From Planctomycetota bacterium (GTDB taxonomy: Bacteria > Planctomycetota > UBA8742 > UBA2392): DNA of 64,000 nt. Of this stretch, positions 35,541 through 44,558 are shown in pieces. Under the pieces are notes generated by a model. It had not been told where the DNA came from and did no database searches. It was given only the letters and a program-made list of their open reading frames with translations. The position numbers and the translations under genes were made by a program. How positions within the stretch are numbered: the first letter of the stretch is position 1; each line of letters opens with the position of its first letter. Where the stretch lies: NCBI GenBank assembly GCA_015075515.1, contig JABTUE010000001.1:434001-498000 (forward strand). The letters run 5' to 3'.

Positions 35541-36671
35541 TTACCGGTACAGCGCGTTCAGCCACAGCGCCGTGACCACCACGTTGGCCAGGCTGAGCGG
35601 AATCAGCCGCTTCCAGCCCAGGCTCATCAATTGGTCGAACCGGAAACGCGGCAGTGTCCAGCGCACCTGGATGTACAGCCACAGCACCACGGCGCACTTG
35701 GCGCAGAAAATCAGCGGCCCGGCCAGACTGGCCAGCAGCGTGTCGCCGGCTGTCGGGTCAAGACCGGGGATTGTCCAGCCGCCCAAAAACAGCGTCACGA
35801 TCAGCGCCGCCTGGATGCACATGCCGTAGTATTCGCCCAGGAAGAACAGGCCGAACTTCATGCTGCCGTATTCGCTGTGGTAGCCCGCGACCAGTTCGGC
35901 CTCGGCTTCAGGAAAGTCAAACGGCAGGCGGTTGGTCTCGGCAAAAATGCACACCAGAAAGATGATGAACGCCAGCGGCTGTTTAAAGATACCCCACTTC
36001 AGAAAGCCCCACACGCCGGGGTAGTCGCCGCCGGTGTCGGTCTGGGCCAGCACCATCTGCTGCAAGTCCAGCGTGCCGTAGGTCATGATCATGGCCAGCA
36101 CCACCATGAACATCGCGGCCTCGTAGCTGATCAATTGCGCGCCGGCGCGCACGCCGCCGAACTGGGCGTATTTGTTGTTGCTGGCCCAGCCGCCCAGCGA
36201 CAGGCCGTGAACGGCCAGGCTCAGGCACGCCAGGGCAAACAGAACGCCCACGCCGAAGTCAATGATCTGATAACGGATGAAGTGGCCCTCGTAGTAGAAG
36301 CCCCAGCCAAAGGGCACCACGGCAAAGGCCAGCGCGATCGGCACAAACACCAGCGCCGGCGCGATGAAAAACAGAACCTTGGACGCCCGGCGGGGCACAA
36401 AGTCTTCCTTGAGCATCAGCTTGAGAATGTCCGCCAGCGGCTGCAACAGCCCGAACATGCCCCAGCCCGCCAACGGCCCGAAGATCTTCCAGCGCGGCAG
36501 ACCGACCTTGGAAGGCCCGTCACGAAGCTGGATCCAGGCCGCCATCTTGCGCTCGAGCCAGATCATCAGCGGGATCACGTTCATGATCACGCCAAAGGCA
36601 GCCACCACCTTCAGCGCGTTCAGCGCGTAAACCTGCCACGGGGTCGAGGTTGCGGTTTCGGCCAGGAACAT
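35541..36671 (-). CDS. nuoH: NADH-quinone oxidoreductase subunit H
   Basis: This 376-residue membrane subunit of complex I has about eight helices. Quinone-site and family signatures include WLERKMAAWIQLRDGPSKVG, LADILKLMLKED, and the conserved loop FAETNRLPFDFPEAEAELVAGYHSEYGSMKF. It forms the junction between the peripheral and membrane arms. No other nuo gene is present here, whereas nuoH normally lies inside a 14-gene cluster. ATG 36671 follows a GGAG. The 146-152 bp upstream to the divergent ECF sigma gene must hold both promoters; no clear motif was seen in it. Confidence 0.95.
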   Translation of the reverse strand: MFLAETATSTPWQVYALNALKVVAAFGVIMNVIPLMIWLERKMAAWIQLRDGPSKVGLPRWKIFGPLAGWGMFGLLQPLADILKLMLKEDFVPRRASKVLFFIAPALVFVPIALAFAVVPFGWGFYYEGHFIRYQIIDFGVGVLFALACLSLAVHGLSLGGWASNNKYAQFGGVRAGAQLISYEAAMFMVVLAMIMTYGTLDLQQMVLAQTDTGGDYPGVWGFLKWGIFKQPLAFIIFLVCIFAETNRLPFDFPEAEAELVAGYHSEYGSMKFGLFFLGEYYGMCIQAALIVTLFLGGWTIPGLDPTAGDTLLASLAGPLIFCAKCAVVLWLYIQVRWTLPRFRFDQLMSLGWKRLIPLSLANVVVTALWLNALYR

Positions 36672-36823
36672 CTGGGCTCCGGGTTTGTGGCGCGCAATCT
36701 ACAAGCGGGGAACCCCCAATCAACGGGGCAGGGGCTATGGCCCCCGGTGGCAGCCGAGCGCAGAATCAATCCCGGAATTGCTGAACCCGTCGGGGCGAGT
36801 GCCTCCTTTCACTGGGGATGATG

Positions 36824-37348
36824 ATGACGGCCGCGGGCAAAGAGCTCGATCTGGCGGGTTTGATGCGCGAGCACCAGGCCGCGGTCTGGCGCTATCTGCG
36901 CGCGCTGGGGGCGGACACGGCCCTGGCGGACGACCTGACCCAGGACGTGTTTCTGGCCGCGCTGCGGTCGGGGTTTGTGGAAAGGTCACGCGGAGAAACG
37001 ATCAGTTGGCTGCGCACCACCAGCCGCAACCTGTTTCTCAAGGCCCGCCTGAAACAAGGCCGCGAGGTGGCAACCGACGAGATCGAACATCTGGACCGTC
37101 GTTACACCGAACTGGTGGACGACGGCGACGGGGCTGAACTGGTGAATGCCCTGCGCGAATGCCTGAAGCAGCTGGAAGAAAAGCCCCGGCAAGTGATGGA
37201 AATGCAGCACGGCCAGAACCTGGCCCGACTGGACATCGCCGCAAGACTGGGAATGACCGACGACGGCGTGAAAACGCTGATCGCAAGAACCAAGGCACGC
37301 CTGAAGAAGTGTGTGGAAGTGCGGCTCGGCAGCAAACGCCAGGCGTAA
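36824..37348 (+). CDS. ECF RNA polymerase sigma factor
   Basis: The 174-residue protein has only regions 2 and 4. Region 2 is LMREHQAAVWRYLRAL with DDLTQDVFLAAL. Region 4 has LEEKPRQVMEM and the helix-turn-helix IAARLGMTDDGVKTLIARTKARLK. Three ATGs in a row (36818, 36821, 36824) follow GGGG; the third gives the best spacing. A vWA protein whose cytoplasmic tail and membrane helix resemble an anti-sigma factor follows 28 bp downstream, so a sigma/anti-sigma pair is plausible. ECF factors usually drive their own promoter, but none could be assigned. Confidence 0.9.
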   Translation: MTAAGKELDLAGLMREHQAAVWRYLRALGADTALADDLTQDVFLAALRSGFVERSRGETISWLRTTSRNLFLKARLKQGREVATDEIEHLDRRYTELVDDGDGAELVNALRECLKQLEEKPRQVMEMQHGQNLARLDIAARLGMTDDGVKTLIARTKARLKKCVEVRLGSKRQA

Positions 37349-37376
37349 GCGAGCGTCACTTCAACGAGGCAAAGTC

Positions 37377-39176
37377 ATGACAGACCCCAAAGACCCCATC
37401 CTTGATGCAGCGCTGGACGAGCTGCTGGGCGGCAAAACGCCCCCCGACCTTGTGGCCGCAACGCTTGCCAGGGCGTCGGCGCAAGGCGCCGCCCCGGGGT
37501 TGCAGACCGTGGCCAGGCCGCGCCCGTTCTGGCGTGCCTGGGGCGGCGGCCTGGCCGCGGCTGCTGTGGTTGTGATCGGCACGGGGGTGTTTCTGGCGAC
37601 CGTGCCAACACTCGGCCGGCAGGACATTGCGCGGCAGACACCCCAGCGCGAGGCTGGCAACCACGTCGGCAGTTCGGCCGGTTACAAGTCAGGCGGCAGT
37701 GACGGTACCCCCGCCGACACGGTGATTCTGGGCCAGCCGGAACCCAACCCGAAAACACGCTACGTCTCGCCCGCCGAGCCTCGGGTTCCTGCGCCGCCTC
37801 CGGCACCCGAGGTGGGGCCCCCCGACACACACACCAACGGCTTCAAGGCCCACGGCAGTAACCCCTTTGTGGATACCGAAGACGACCGGCTTTCCACCTT
37901 CGCGCTGGAACACGACACCGCCAGCTACACCCTGGCGCGCGATTTTCTGCGTCGCGGCCAGATGCCGCCCGAAGAAGCCATCCGCGCCGAGGAGTTCATC
38001 AACTACTTCGACTACGGCTACGAAAAGCCCACCCGCGCCCCCTTTGCCATCCACATGGATGCCGCACCCTCGCGCTATGGCGCCGACCTGCGCAACTGCG
38101 TACTGGTACGCGTGGGCGTGCAGGCCCGCGTGATTGACCCGCGCGAACGCAAGCCCGCGATTCTGACCATCGTGGTGGACACCAGCGGCAGCATGAACGG
38201 CGAACACCGCCTGGGTCTGGTCAAAAACGCCCTGGAACTGATGGTGGCCGAACTGCGCCAGGGCGACAGGGTCGGCCTTGTCGCCTTTGGCACCGAGGCC
38301 CGCGTGGTGCTGGAACACCGCGACGCCGGCAGCAAAACACAGATCATCGAGGCCATCCGCGGCCTTCAGGCCAACGGCTCCACCAACGCCGCCGCCGGCC
38401 TGGCGCTGGGTTACAGCCTGGCCAGTACGGCCTGGCGCGACGGACACACCAACCGCGTGGTGCTGTGCAGCGACGGCGTGGCCAACACCGGCGTGACGGA
38501 TGTGCCCGGCCTGCTGCGCACGATTGTGCAGCACCGGCGCAAGGGCATTACGCTGAGCAGCCTGGGCTTCGGCGTGGGCCACATGAATGACCACCTGCTG
38601 GAACAACTGGGTGACAAGGGCGACGGCCACTACGCCTACATTGACAGCATCAATGAGGCCAGGCGCGTGCTGGTGGACAACCTGACCGGCGCACTCGAGG
38701 TTGTGGGCCGCGACGTGAAGATGCAGGTCGAGTTCAACCCTCAGGTGGTGAAGAGTTACCGCCTGATCGGCTACGTCAACCGTGACATCAAGGACGCCGA
38801 CTTCCGCAACGATGAGGTAGACGGCGGCGAGATCGGCGCCGGCCACAGCGCTACCGCTCTCTATGAGGTCAAACTGTACGACAACGCCAACGGGCCGATC
38901 TGCCACGCCACCGTGCGCTACCGGACCGACGAAGAAAAGCTGGCCAACGAGATCACCTCCGAGTTGTTCACGAAAGACGTGGCCGCCAACTGGGAAAGCG
39001 CCAGCAACAGCTTTCGCCTGGCGGGCAACGTGGCGGAGTTTGCCGAGATCCTGGGCAAGAGCTTCTACGCCAAGGGCAGCAGCATCGAGGACGTACTCAA
39101 GGACATGGAGTCCATGCGCTTTACGGACGAACGCGTGGCGGAACTGATCGAACTGATGAGGCGGGCAAAGCGTTAG
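37377..39176 (+). CDS. Membrane-anchored vWA (YfbK-type) protein, possible anti-sigma partner
   Basis: The 599-residue protein has a 50-residue cytoplasmic tail (ILDAALDELLGGKTPPDL), a membrane helix (about 55-76) and a Pro-rich linker. The YfbK N-terminal domain starts at NPFVDTEDDRLSTFA, followed by a von Willebrand A domain with a complete MIDAS: DTSGS (Asp268), GSTNAAAG and SDG. A DUF3520-type C-terminus follows. Such proteins bind ligands through Mg2+. The short tail and membrane helix next to an ECF sigma gene recall anti-sigma factors, without a zinc motif. A second vWA gene follows 89 bp later. ATG 37377 is chosen because the upstream frame runs inside the sigma gene. Confidence 0.88.
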   Translation: MTDPKDPILDAALDELLGGKTPPDLVAATLARASAQGAAPGLQTVARPRPFWRAWGGGLAAAAVVVIGTGVFLATVPTLGRQDIARQTPQREAGNHVGSSAGYKSGGSDGTPADTVILGQPEPNPKTRYVSPAEPRVPAPPPAPEVGPPDTHTNGFKAHGSNPFVDTEDDRLSTFALEHDTASYTLARDFLRRGQMPPEEAIRAEEFINYFDYGYEKPTRAPFAIHMDAAPSRYGADLRNCVLVRVGVQARVIDPRERKPAILTIVVDTSGSMNGEHRLGLVKNALELMVAELRQGDRVGLVAFGTEARVVLEHRDAGSKTQIIEAIRGLQANGSTNAAAGLALGYSLASTAWRDGHTNRVVLCSDGVANTGVTDVPGLLRTIVQHRRKGITLSSLGFGVGHMNDHLLEQLGDKGDGHYAYIDSINEARRVLVDNLTGALEVVGRDVKMQVEFNPQVVKSYRLIGYVNRDIKDADFRNDEVDGGEIGAGHSATALYEVKLYDNANGPICHATVRYRTDEEKLANEITSELFTKDVAANWESASNSFRLAGNVAEFAEILGKSFYAKGSSIEDVLKDMESMRFTDERVAELIELMRRAKR

Positions 39177-39191
39177 CGAGCGACACTACTT

Positions 39192-39207
39192 CGCCGCTGG
39201 CGCGGCG
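39192..39207 (+). other. Short hairpin between the two vWA genes
   Basis: CGCCGC-TGGC-GCGGCG forms a 6-bp stem in the 89-bp gap. No T run follows, so it may slow decay or partly attenuate rather than terminate. Confidence 0.35.
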
Positions 39208-39265
39208 TGACCCTTCGCTGGCGCTTCGGGCTCCACACAACGAAACCACCCCGGAAAGGTGAACC

Positions 39266-40939
39266 ATGAAAACCAAACACCCCATCACCAAGGCTGCACT
39301 GGCCATTGCCTGCATCGGCGCGATCGCACTGGCGGCGTGCAGCGCGGGCTACTCGCGCGGCGGCGCCGAGCTTGCACGCGACAGCCAGCCCCAGGCCGGC
39401 ATGTTTTTCAACGGGCAGGATTCCAGCCGGCAGTCCGTGAACCTCAACCAGGACATCCGCGGCCGCTTTGAGCACGTGTATGAAGAACGGCACGGATCCC
39501 GGCCGGACAACCAGCCCGGTGAACCATTGGGGCCGGGCCCCACAAGCGAGCCTTACGACATGTTCTTCAAGCAGTACGGCGTGAACCCCTTTGTGGACAC
39601 CGAAGATGACCGCTTCAGCACCTTTGCCGTGGATGTAGACACCGGCAGCTACAGCATCTGCCGCGACTACCTTAACCGCGGCCATGTGCCCCCCACCGAG
39701 GCCGTGCGCACCGAGGAGTTCGTCAACTCGTTCAAGTACAGGTACGAGCCGCCCCGAAGCGGCGTGTTCTCCATTCACATGGACACCGCGCCATCGCGTT
39801 ATGGGACGGAACTCAAGAACTGCCACATCCTGCGCGTCGGCCTGCAAGGCAAGGTTGTGGACGCCGCCGAACGCAAGCCCGCGGTGCTGACCTTCGTGAT
39901 TGACGTCAGCGGCAGCATGAACATGGAAAACCGCCTGGGCTACGTGAAAAGCTCGCTGCGCATGCTGGTCAAGCAACTGCGCCGCGACGACTACGTGGGC
40001 ATTGCCGTCTACGGCAGCAATGGCCGCCGGCTGCTGAACCACACCAACGACCCCGGCACGATTCTCGAGGCGATAGACCTGCTGCGTGCCGAGGGCGCAA
40101 CCAACGCCGAAGAAGGCATCCGCATCGGCTATGACATGGCCGCGGAAAATTTCCGCAAGGGCAGCATCAACCGCGTGATCCTGTGCTCTGACGGCGTGGC
40201 CAACGTGGGCGCCACAGGCCCCGACGCGATTCTCAAGACGATTGAAGCCAACCGCCGCAAGGGCATCACCCTTTCGGCCGTCGGCTTTGGCATGAGCAAC
40301 TACAACGACACCCTGATGGAACAGCTTGGCGACAAGGGCGACGGCCACTACGCCTATGTGGACACACTGGACGAAGCCAGAAAGATCTTCGTGGACAACC
40401 TGACCGGCACGCTGCAGGTAATTGCCCGCGACGTGAAAGTGCAGGTCGAGTTCAACCCGGCCGTGGTGAAGTCCTATCGCCTGATCGGTTACGAAAACCG
40501 CGACGTGGCGGACAAGGACTTCCGCAACAACGCCGTGGACGGCGGCGAAGTGGGCGCCGGCCACTCCTGCACGGCACTGTTCGAAATCAAGCTGTTCGAG
40601 AACGCCAATGGGCCGATTGCCACCAGCACGGTGCGCTGGAAGCACGACGAAGAAGACGAATACAGCGAAACCGCCGTCGAGGCCCACACCAAAGATATCC
40701 GCGCCTGGGATCAGTCACCGGTCAACCTGCGCCTGGCCGCCAACGTGGCCGAGTTCGCCGAACTGCTGCGCGCCAGTTACTGGACCAAGAACGGCAGCTT
40801 CGAACCGGTGCTGGCGGATGTGAAGAAGCTGATTGCCGAAACCGACGACAGCATGGTGCTGGAACTGGCCAACCTGGTTACCAAAGCCCGCGACCTCAAG
40901 GCCCGCCAGGCGGAAAGCGGCCTGGCCGGCGGCAAGTAG
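39266..40939 (+). CDS. vWA (YfbK-type) lipoprotein
   Basis: The 557-residue lipoprotein has a signal peptide with lipobox LAAC. From NPFVDTEDDRFSTFAVDVDTG onward it parallels the upstream vWA protein throughout, including DVSGS (Asp213), GATNAEEG and SDG of the MIDAS and the C-terminal DUF3520-type region ending near LAELVTKA-like helices. The two therefore arose by tandem duplication, one fixed by a membrane helix with a cytoplasmic tail and this one by lipidation. A GGAAAGG site precedes ATG 39266. A strong hairpin closes the unit. Confidence 0.9.
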   Translation: MKTKHPITKAALAIACIGAIALAACSAGYSRGGAELARDSQPQAGMFFNGQDSSRQSVNLNQDIRGRFEHVYEERHGSRPDNQPGEPLGPGPTSEPYDMFFKQYGVNPFVDTEDDRFSTFAVDVDTGSYSICRDYLNRGHVPPTEAVRTEEFVNSFKYRYEPPRSGVFSIHMDTAPSRYGTELKNCHILRVGLQGKVVDAAERKPAVLTFVIDVSGSMNMENRLGYVKSSLRMLVKQLRRDDYVGIAVYGSNGRRLLNHTNDPGTILEAIDLLRAEGATNAEEGIRIGYDMAAENFRKGSINRVILCSDGVANVGATGPDAILKTIEANRRKGITLSAVGFGMSNYNDTLMEQLGDKGDGHYAYVDTLDEARKIFVDNLTGTLQVIARDVKVQVEFNPAVVKSYRLIGYENRDVADKDFRNNAVDGGEVGAGHSCTALFEIKLFENANGPIATSTVRWKHDEEDEYSETAVEAHTKDIRAWDQSPVNLRLAANVAEFAELLRASYWTKNGSFEPVLADVKKLIAETDDSMVLELANLVTKARDLKARQAESGLAGGK

Positions 40940-40943
40940 CAGC

Positions 40944-40979
40944 AAAAAAGCATGCGGGGCCGCCCTGGGGCGGCCCCGC
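40944..40979. terminator. Bidirectional terminator between vWA and secreted-protein genes
   Basis: CGGGGCCGCC-CTGG-GGCGGCCCCG (40955-40978) is a perfect 10-bp stem extended by one G:C. On the minus strand it is followed by a run of six T (40944-40949), so it is strongest as a terminator for the gene at 41007-42236. Confidence 0.8.
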
Positions 40980-41006
40980 GATTGTTCGGGCCGGTGACAG
41001 CCGGGG

Positions 41007-42236
41007 TTACTTGTCTTCCTCGTTGCCACCCTGATCCACCCACACGATCTGCCACTTGTTGTCAAACTTTTCGACCACAAAGGTCAGTTCAAGCTTCATG
41101 ATCTTGCGGGCTTCATCGGCCAGCGTGACCTTCATCTGTTCGCCCTCGCCCTTGCTGACCACAAAGTTTTCGGTGTGCATCAGCAGCTTGAAGAACGCGG
41201 CCTCGTTCTTCTTGTCGGTTTCCGATTTTTCGCCGCCGCCGCCCATGAACTGCTTGAGCACAATCGGGCCGTACATGGCCTTGGCCTCGGCGCGCTGTTC
41301 GGGCGTCATCTGGCGGGCTTCGGGGTCTTTGTCAAAGGCGATGTCCAGGAAGCGGTCCACGTTGACGGCCTTGGCCATCTGTTCCTGGTTCTGGTCGGTC
41401 GCGGCCTTGAAGAACAGGGCGACGGCAAGCAGTTCCTTGTCCTGCTTGGCCAGCATTTCGTCGGTAATCGGGGTGCGCTTGGGCGGGTTGCCGGCAACAA
41501 GCTCAAAGCGTTCGCCCATGTCCACCTTGACGAACTTGCCGCCCTTGAGCGTGGCGGTGATCACCTTGGGGCTGGTCTCCAGGTTGCCCTCGGCATCCAG
41601 GCTGGCGTCGGTGCCGGTCTGCGTGATCGTGACCAGGCCATCCTTGTCAACGGCGACTTCGACCGTGGCCGGGTAGGTCTCGGCGCTGTCGTCGTCCCAG
41701 GTGGAGAAGTCGTAGCTTCTGGTTTCGGCCGGCAGCACGCGCCCCAGCAGGATCGGGGCCACACCCAGCAGCAGCCCGGACTTGGGCTTGATGGTGTGTT
41801 TCTTGTTGCGGTCGGCTTCGTCGGCGGCCTGGGGCTTGGAGATTTCAACGACAATCGCACCCTCGTGCCACTTGTAGGTTGTGCTTTTTTGAACCTTGCC
41901 GTCGGTGGTTTCGGTTTCTTCCTGCCACAGCAGGGTCAGGTTCGGCGCCAGCGCGGCCTTGAGCGCGAGTTCGTTCTTCACGCCCAGATCAAAGGCGGCT
42001 TTGGCGGTAACCAGGTAGGCGGGTTTGCCGTCGTGTTCGCCCTTTGCGAACTCAAGATCCATTTTGCCCACGCTGATGCCCAGAATCAGCAGGTGCAGGG
42101 TTTCTTTGCCCAGGGCAGCTTCCTTGGGCGCGGTCTGGGCATCCAGAAAGGCTTTGGTGTTGGCGGTTTCTTTTTCTCCTGCCGCCAGAGGCGCCGCCAG
42201 CAGCGCGACCAGCAGGCCCAGCGTCAACGTTTTCAT
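41007..42236 (-). CDS. Secreted protein, DUF3108-like
   Basis: The 409-residue protein has a cleavable signal peptide (LTLGLLVALLAAPLAAG). The mature part starts with a beta-rich domain: LHLLILGISVGKMDLEFAKG and YLVTAKAAFDLG resemble DUF3108 envelope proteins, though the assignment is tentative. The C-terminal 170 residues are helical with KQDKELLAVALFFKA, then a Lys/Glu-rich stretch and a final FDNKWQIVWVDQ strand. No catalytic motif is seen. GGAG precedes ATG 42236. Single gene, terminated by the hairpin at 40955-40978; 68 bp separate it from mutY. Confidence 0.75.
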   Translation of the reverse strand: MKTLTLGLLVALLAAPLAAGEKETANTKAFLDAQTAPKEAALGKETLHLLILGISVGKMDLEFAKGEHDGKPAYLVTAKAAFDLGVKNELALKAALAPNLTLLWQEETETTDGKVQKSTTYKWHEGAIVVEISKPQAADEADRNKKHTIKPKSGLLLGVAPILLGRVLPAETRSYDFSTWDDDSAETYPATVEVAVDKDGLVTITQTGTDASLDAEGNLETSPKVITATLKGGKFVKVDMGERFELVAGNPPKRTPITDEMLAKQDKELLAVALFFKAATDQNQEQMAKAVNVDRFLDIAFDKDPEARQMTPEQRAEAKAMYGPIVLKQFMGGGGEKSETDKKNEAAFFKLLMHTENFVVSKGEGEQMKVTLADEARKIMKLELTFVVEKFDNKWQIVWVDQGGNEEDK

Positions 42237-42304
42237 GGGTTCTCCGGAAAGTAAGCCCGGGCATCATAGGGCCCCCGGGCGCCGCGGACAGAACCCGGCA
42301 GCGT

Positions 42305-43396
42305 TCATTCACGCCGTGATGCAAACACGTGCCGCAGCAGCTTGGTCGTGGCCGACGACTGCGCGACAGACATCGCCTGGCGGGCGGTACAGCGCCGCGA
42401 CCACCCCGGCGCAAAGCGCGCGCTGCCGACCAGCGTACCCGTTTGCAGCGTCAGTGCGATGTCCATGTCCATGATGCTGTGGCGGGTTGTGAACAGGTCG
42501 GGATGGAGATCAAATCTCAGGCCCAGCAGCTTGCGCATGGCCGCCAGCGGCGGCGGCTGGTCAGCCGGCCAGGGCAGGTGCGGCAGTTCCCACAGGCCGC
42601 AGGGCAGTGGTGAATCACTTCTGGCAAGCCTGCGCCGTACCAGCAGGACTTTGCCGTTGCTGTCCACAAGCCCGACAAACCACAGGCGCAGGTCGCGGCG
42701 CGGCGCGCGCGGTGCACGGCGCGGCAGCTCTTCGGCCCTGCCGTCCCGCGCCGCGCGGCACAAGGTCTGCACCGGACACTCGCCGCAACGCGGGCCGCGC
42801 GGTGTGCACACCAGCGCGCCCAGTTCCATCAGCGACTGGTTGAGATCGCGCGGGGCAAGACCGTCGCGGGCGCCGTCCTCGACCCATTGCCGGGCAAGCT
42901 CCCAGACGCGGCGACGGGCGGCAGGCGACCGGATATCTTCGTCAATGCCGTGCCAGCGCGCGAACACGCGCTCGATGTTGCCGTCCACAATCGGCGCCGG
43001 CTGGTTGAAGGCAATGCTGGCGATCGCCCCGGCGGTGTAGCGCCCGATGCCGGGCAGCTCTTCCAGCGCCGCGACATCACGCGGAAACACGCCGTCGTGC
43101 CGGCTTGCCACCACGCGCGCCGCCGCGTGCAGCATGCGCGCGCGACGGTAGTAGCCCAGGCCTGACCAGGCCGCCAGCACCGCCGGTTCGTCGGCGTCGG
43201 CCAGCGCCCGCAACGTGGGGAACTTCGCCATAAAGGCCCGGTACTTGTCGCGCACGGCCTCCACGCGGGTCTGTTGCAGCATGATTTCGGAGACCCACAC
43301 ACGGTACGGGTCGGGCGTGCCGCGCCAGGGCAGGTCGCGGGCGTTTTGGCGGAACCAGGCCGTCAGGGCCTCAGCGCGGGGTGACTTGACGGCCAT
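42305..43396 (-). CDS. mutY: A/G-specific adenine glycosylase
   Basis: The 363-residue repair enzyme removes adenine opposite 8-oxoguanine. It has the catalytic Glu region WVSEIMLQQTRVE, the helix-hairpin-helix LEELPGIGRYTAGAIASIAF, VDGNIERVF with the catalytic Asp, and the 4Fe-4S ligands C-x6-C-x2-C-x5-C in CTPRGPRCGECPVQTLC. A NUDIX-like C-terminal domain reads the lesion. ATG 43396 lies inside the end of the upstream adaptor gene (26-bp overlap), so it is cotranscribed with the ABC exporter. Confidence 0.95.
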   Translation of the reverse strand: MAVKSPRAEALTAWFRQNARDLPWRGTPDPYRVWVSEIMLQQTRVEAVRDKYRAFMAKFPTLRALADADEPAVLAAWSGLGYYRRARMLHAAARVVASRHDGVFPRDVAALEELPGIGRYTAGAIASIAFNQPAPIVDGNIERVFARWHGIDEDIRSPAARRRVWELARQWVEDGARDGLAPRDLNQSLMELGALVCTPRGPRCGECPVQTLCRAARDGRAEELPRRAPRAPRRDLRLWFVGLVDSNGKVLLVRRRLARSDSPLPCGLWELPHLPWPADQPPPLAAMRKLLGLRFDLHPDLFTTRHSIMDMDIALTLQTGTLVGSARFAPGWSRRCTARQAMSVAQSSATTKLLRHVFASRRE

Positions 43397-44549
43397 CTTG
43401 GACGGTGTCCGGTGGGTGCAGAATGACCAGCGCGCCTTCGCCGATGCCCGAAACGATTTCAACTTCCAGGCCGTTGCGGCGCCCGGTCTGGACTATTTTG
43501 CGCACGGCGCGGCCGTCCTCGACGGCAAACAGCGCCTGCCCTTGGGGCGTGGAAAACACGGCGCCGGCGGGGGCCTTCAGGACATTTACGCTCTGTTCCA
43601 GAATCACGCGCACCTCAACACGAAAGCCGTCGCCCAGTTCCGCCGCCGTCGTTCCGGCCGCCAGATCCAGCACCACGTTCACGCGCTGTTCCTCGACACC
43701 CAGGGCCGAGATTTTGGAAAAGCCCGAGGGTTCCACCAGCCGTACCACGGCGTCCAGAGACCCCGCGCCGCCCCAGCGTTCCAGCCGGGCCTTCATGCGC
43801 GGCTGGATGCGCGCGGCGTCGCGCGACAGGAAGTCTGCGACCACTTCCAGTGCCGCCACGTCGCCGATTTCAACCAGCGGCTCGCCGGCCAAGACCGGGC
43901 CCTCGCTTTCGCGCAGCACCCGCAGCACGCGCCCCGACACCGGCGCCCGCACCGTCACGGCACGACCGGGCGCGGCGTTGTCCTCGACCAGGGCGGCGCG
44001 AGCGGCTTCAAGCCGGTAGTTCGCCGCCGCCCGGGCAAACTCGGCCGATCGCAGCGCGGCTTCGGCCACAGCGTGGCGGGTTTCCGCGGCATTGACGGCG
44101 TCCTGGGCCACATGTTCGGTGCGGCGCAAAGCACGCAGATCCTCCAGCCGCTGACGGGCATAGGCCAGTTCGGCGGCGGCGGCTTCGGCCTGCTGGCCGG
44201 CCTGGTTCAGGTCGGCCTCGGCCGCGCGCACGTTGGCCGCGGCCTGGGCGCGGGCGCGGGCGTCCAGCGGCTGGGGCGGCAGAGGCGCCAGCGTGGCCAA
44301 TGTGTCCCCGGCGGCCACGGCGTCGCCGGAGCGCAGGCTCAGGCGCGCCATGTGCCCGGCCACGGACGCGAACACCACAAAGCGGTCACGCACCCGGGTG
44401 CGGCCTTCCTCGGCCAGTGTTACCTCAAGCATCCCGCGGCCGATCGCGGCCGTGTCCACGGGCACGGGGCGGGGCATGAAACCCCAGGCCACGGTCGCCA
44501 CCACGGCCAGAGCCGCCGCCACCGCAAGGATGCGCTTGACCCACTTCAT
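43371..44549 (-). CDS. HlyD/MacA-type periplasmic adaptor of the ABC exporter
   Basis: The 392-residue membrane-fusion protein has an N-terminal membrane helix (ILAVAAALAVVATVAWGF), a lipoyl/barrel-sandwich half (VAGHMARLSLRSGDAVAAGDTLA), a long coiled-coil hairpin (about 90-200, rich in Ala, Arg and Glu), and the returning lipoyl half VRAPVSGRVLRVLRESEGPV. A beta-barrel follows. It would join the permease to an outer-membrane channel; no TolC gene is in the window. It starts 9 bp after the permease stop. Single-pass start at ATG 44549 fits the helix. Confidence 0.9.
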   Translation of the reverse strand: MKWVKRILAVAAALAVVATVAWGFMPRPVPVDTAAIGRGMLEVTLAEEGRTRVRDRFVVFASVAGHMARLSLRSGDAVAAGDTLATLAPLPPQPLDARARAQAAANVRAAEADLNQAGQQAEAAAAELAYARQRLEDLRALRRTEHVAQDAVNAAETRHAVAEAALRSAEFARAAANYRLEAARAALVEDNAAPGRAVTVRAPVSGRVLRVLRESEGPVLAGEPLVEIGDVAALEVVADFLSRDAARIQPRMKARLERWGGAGSLDAVVRLVEPSGFSKISALGVEEQRVNVVLDLAAGTTAAELGDGFRVEVRVILEQSVNVLKAPAGAVFSTPQGQALFAVEDGRAVRKIVQTGRRNGLEVEIVSGIGEGALVILHPPDTVQDGRQVTPR

Positions 44550-44558
44550 GCCCTGGTT

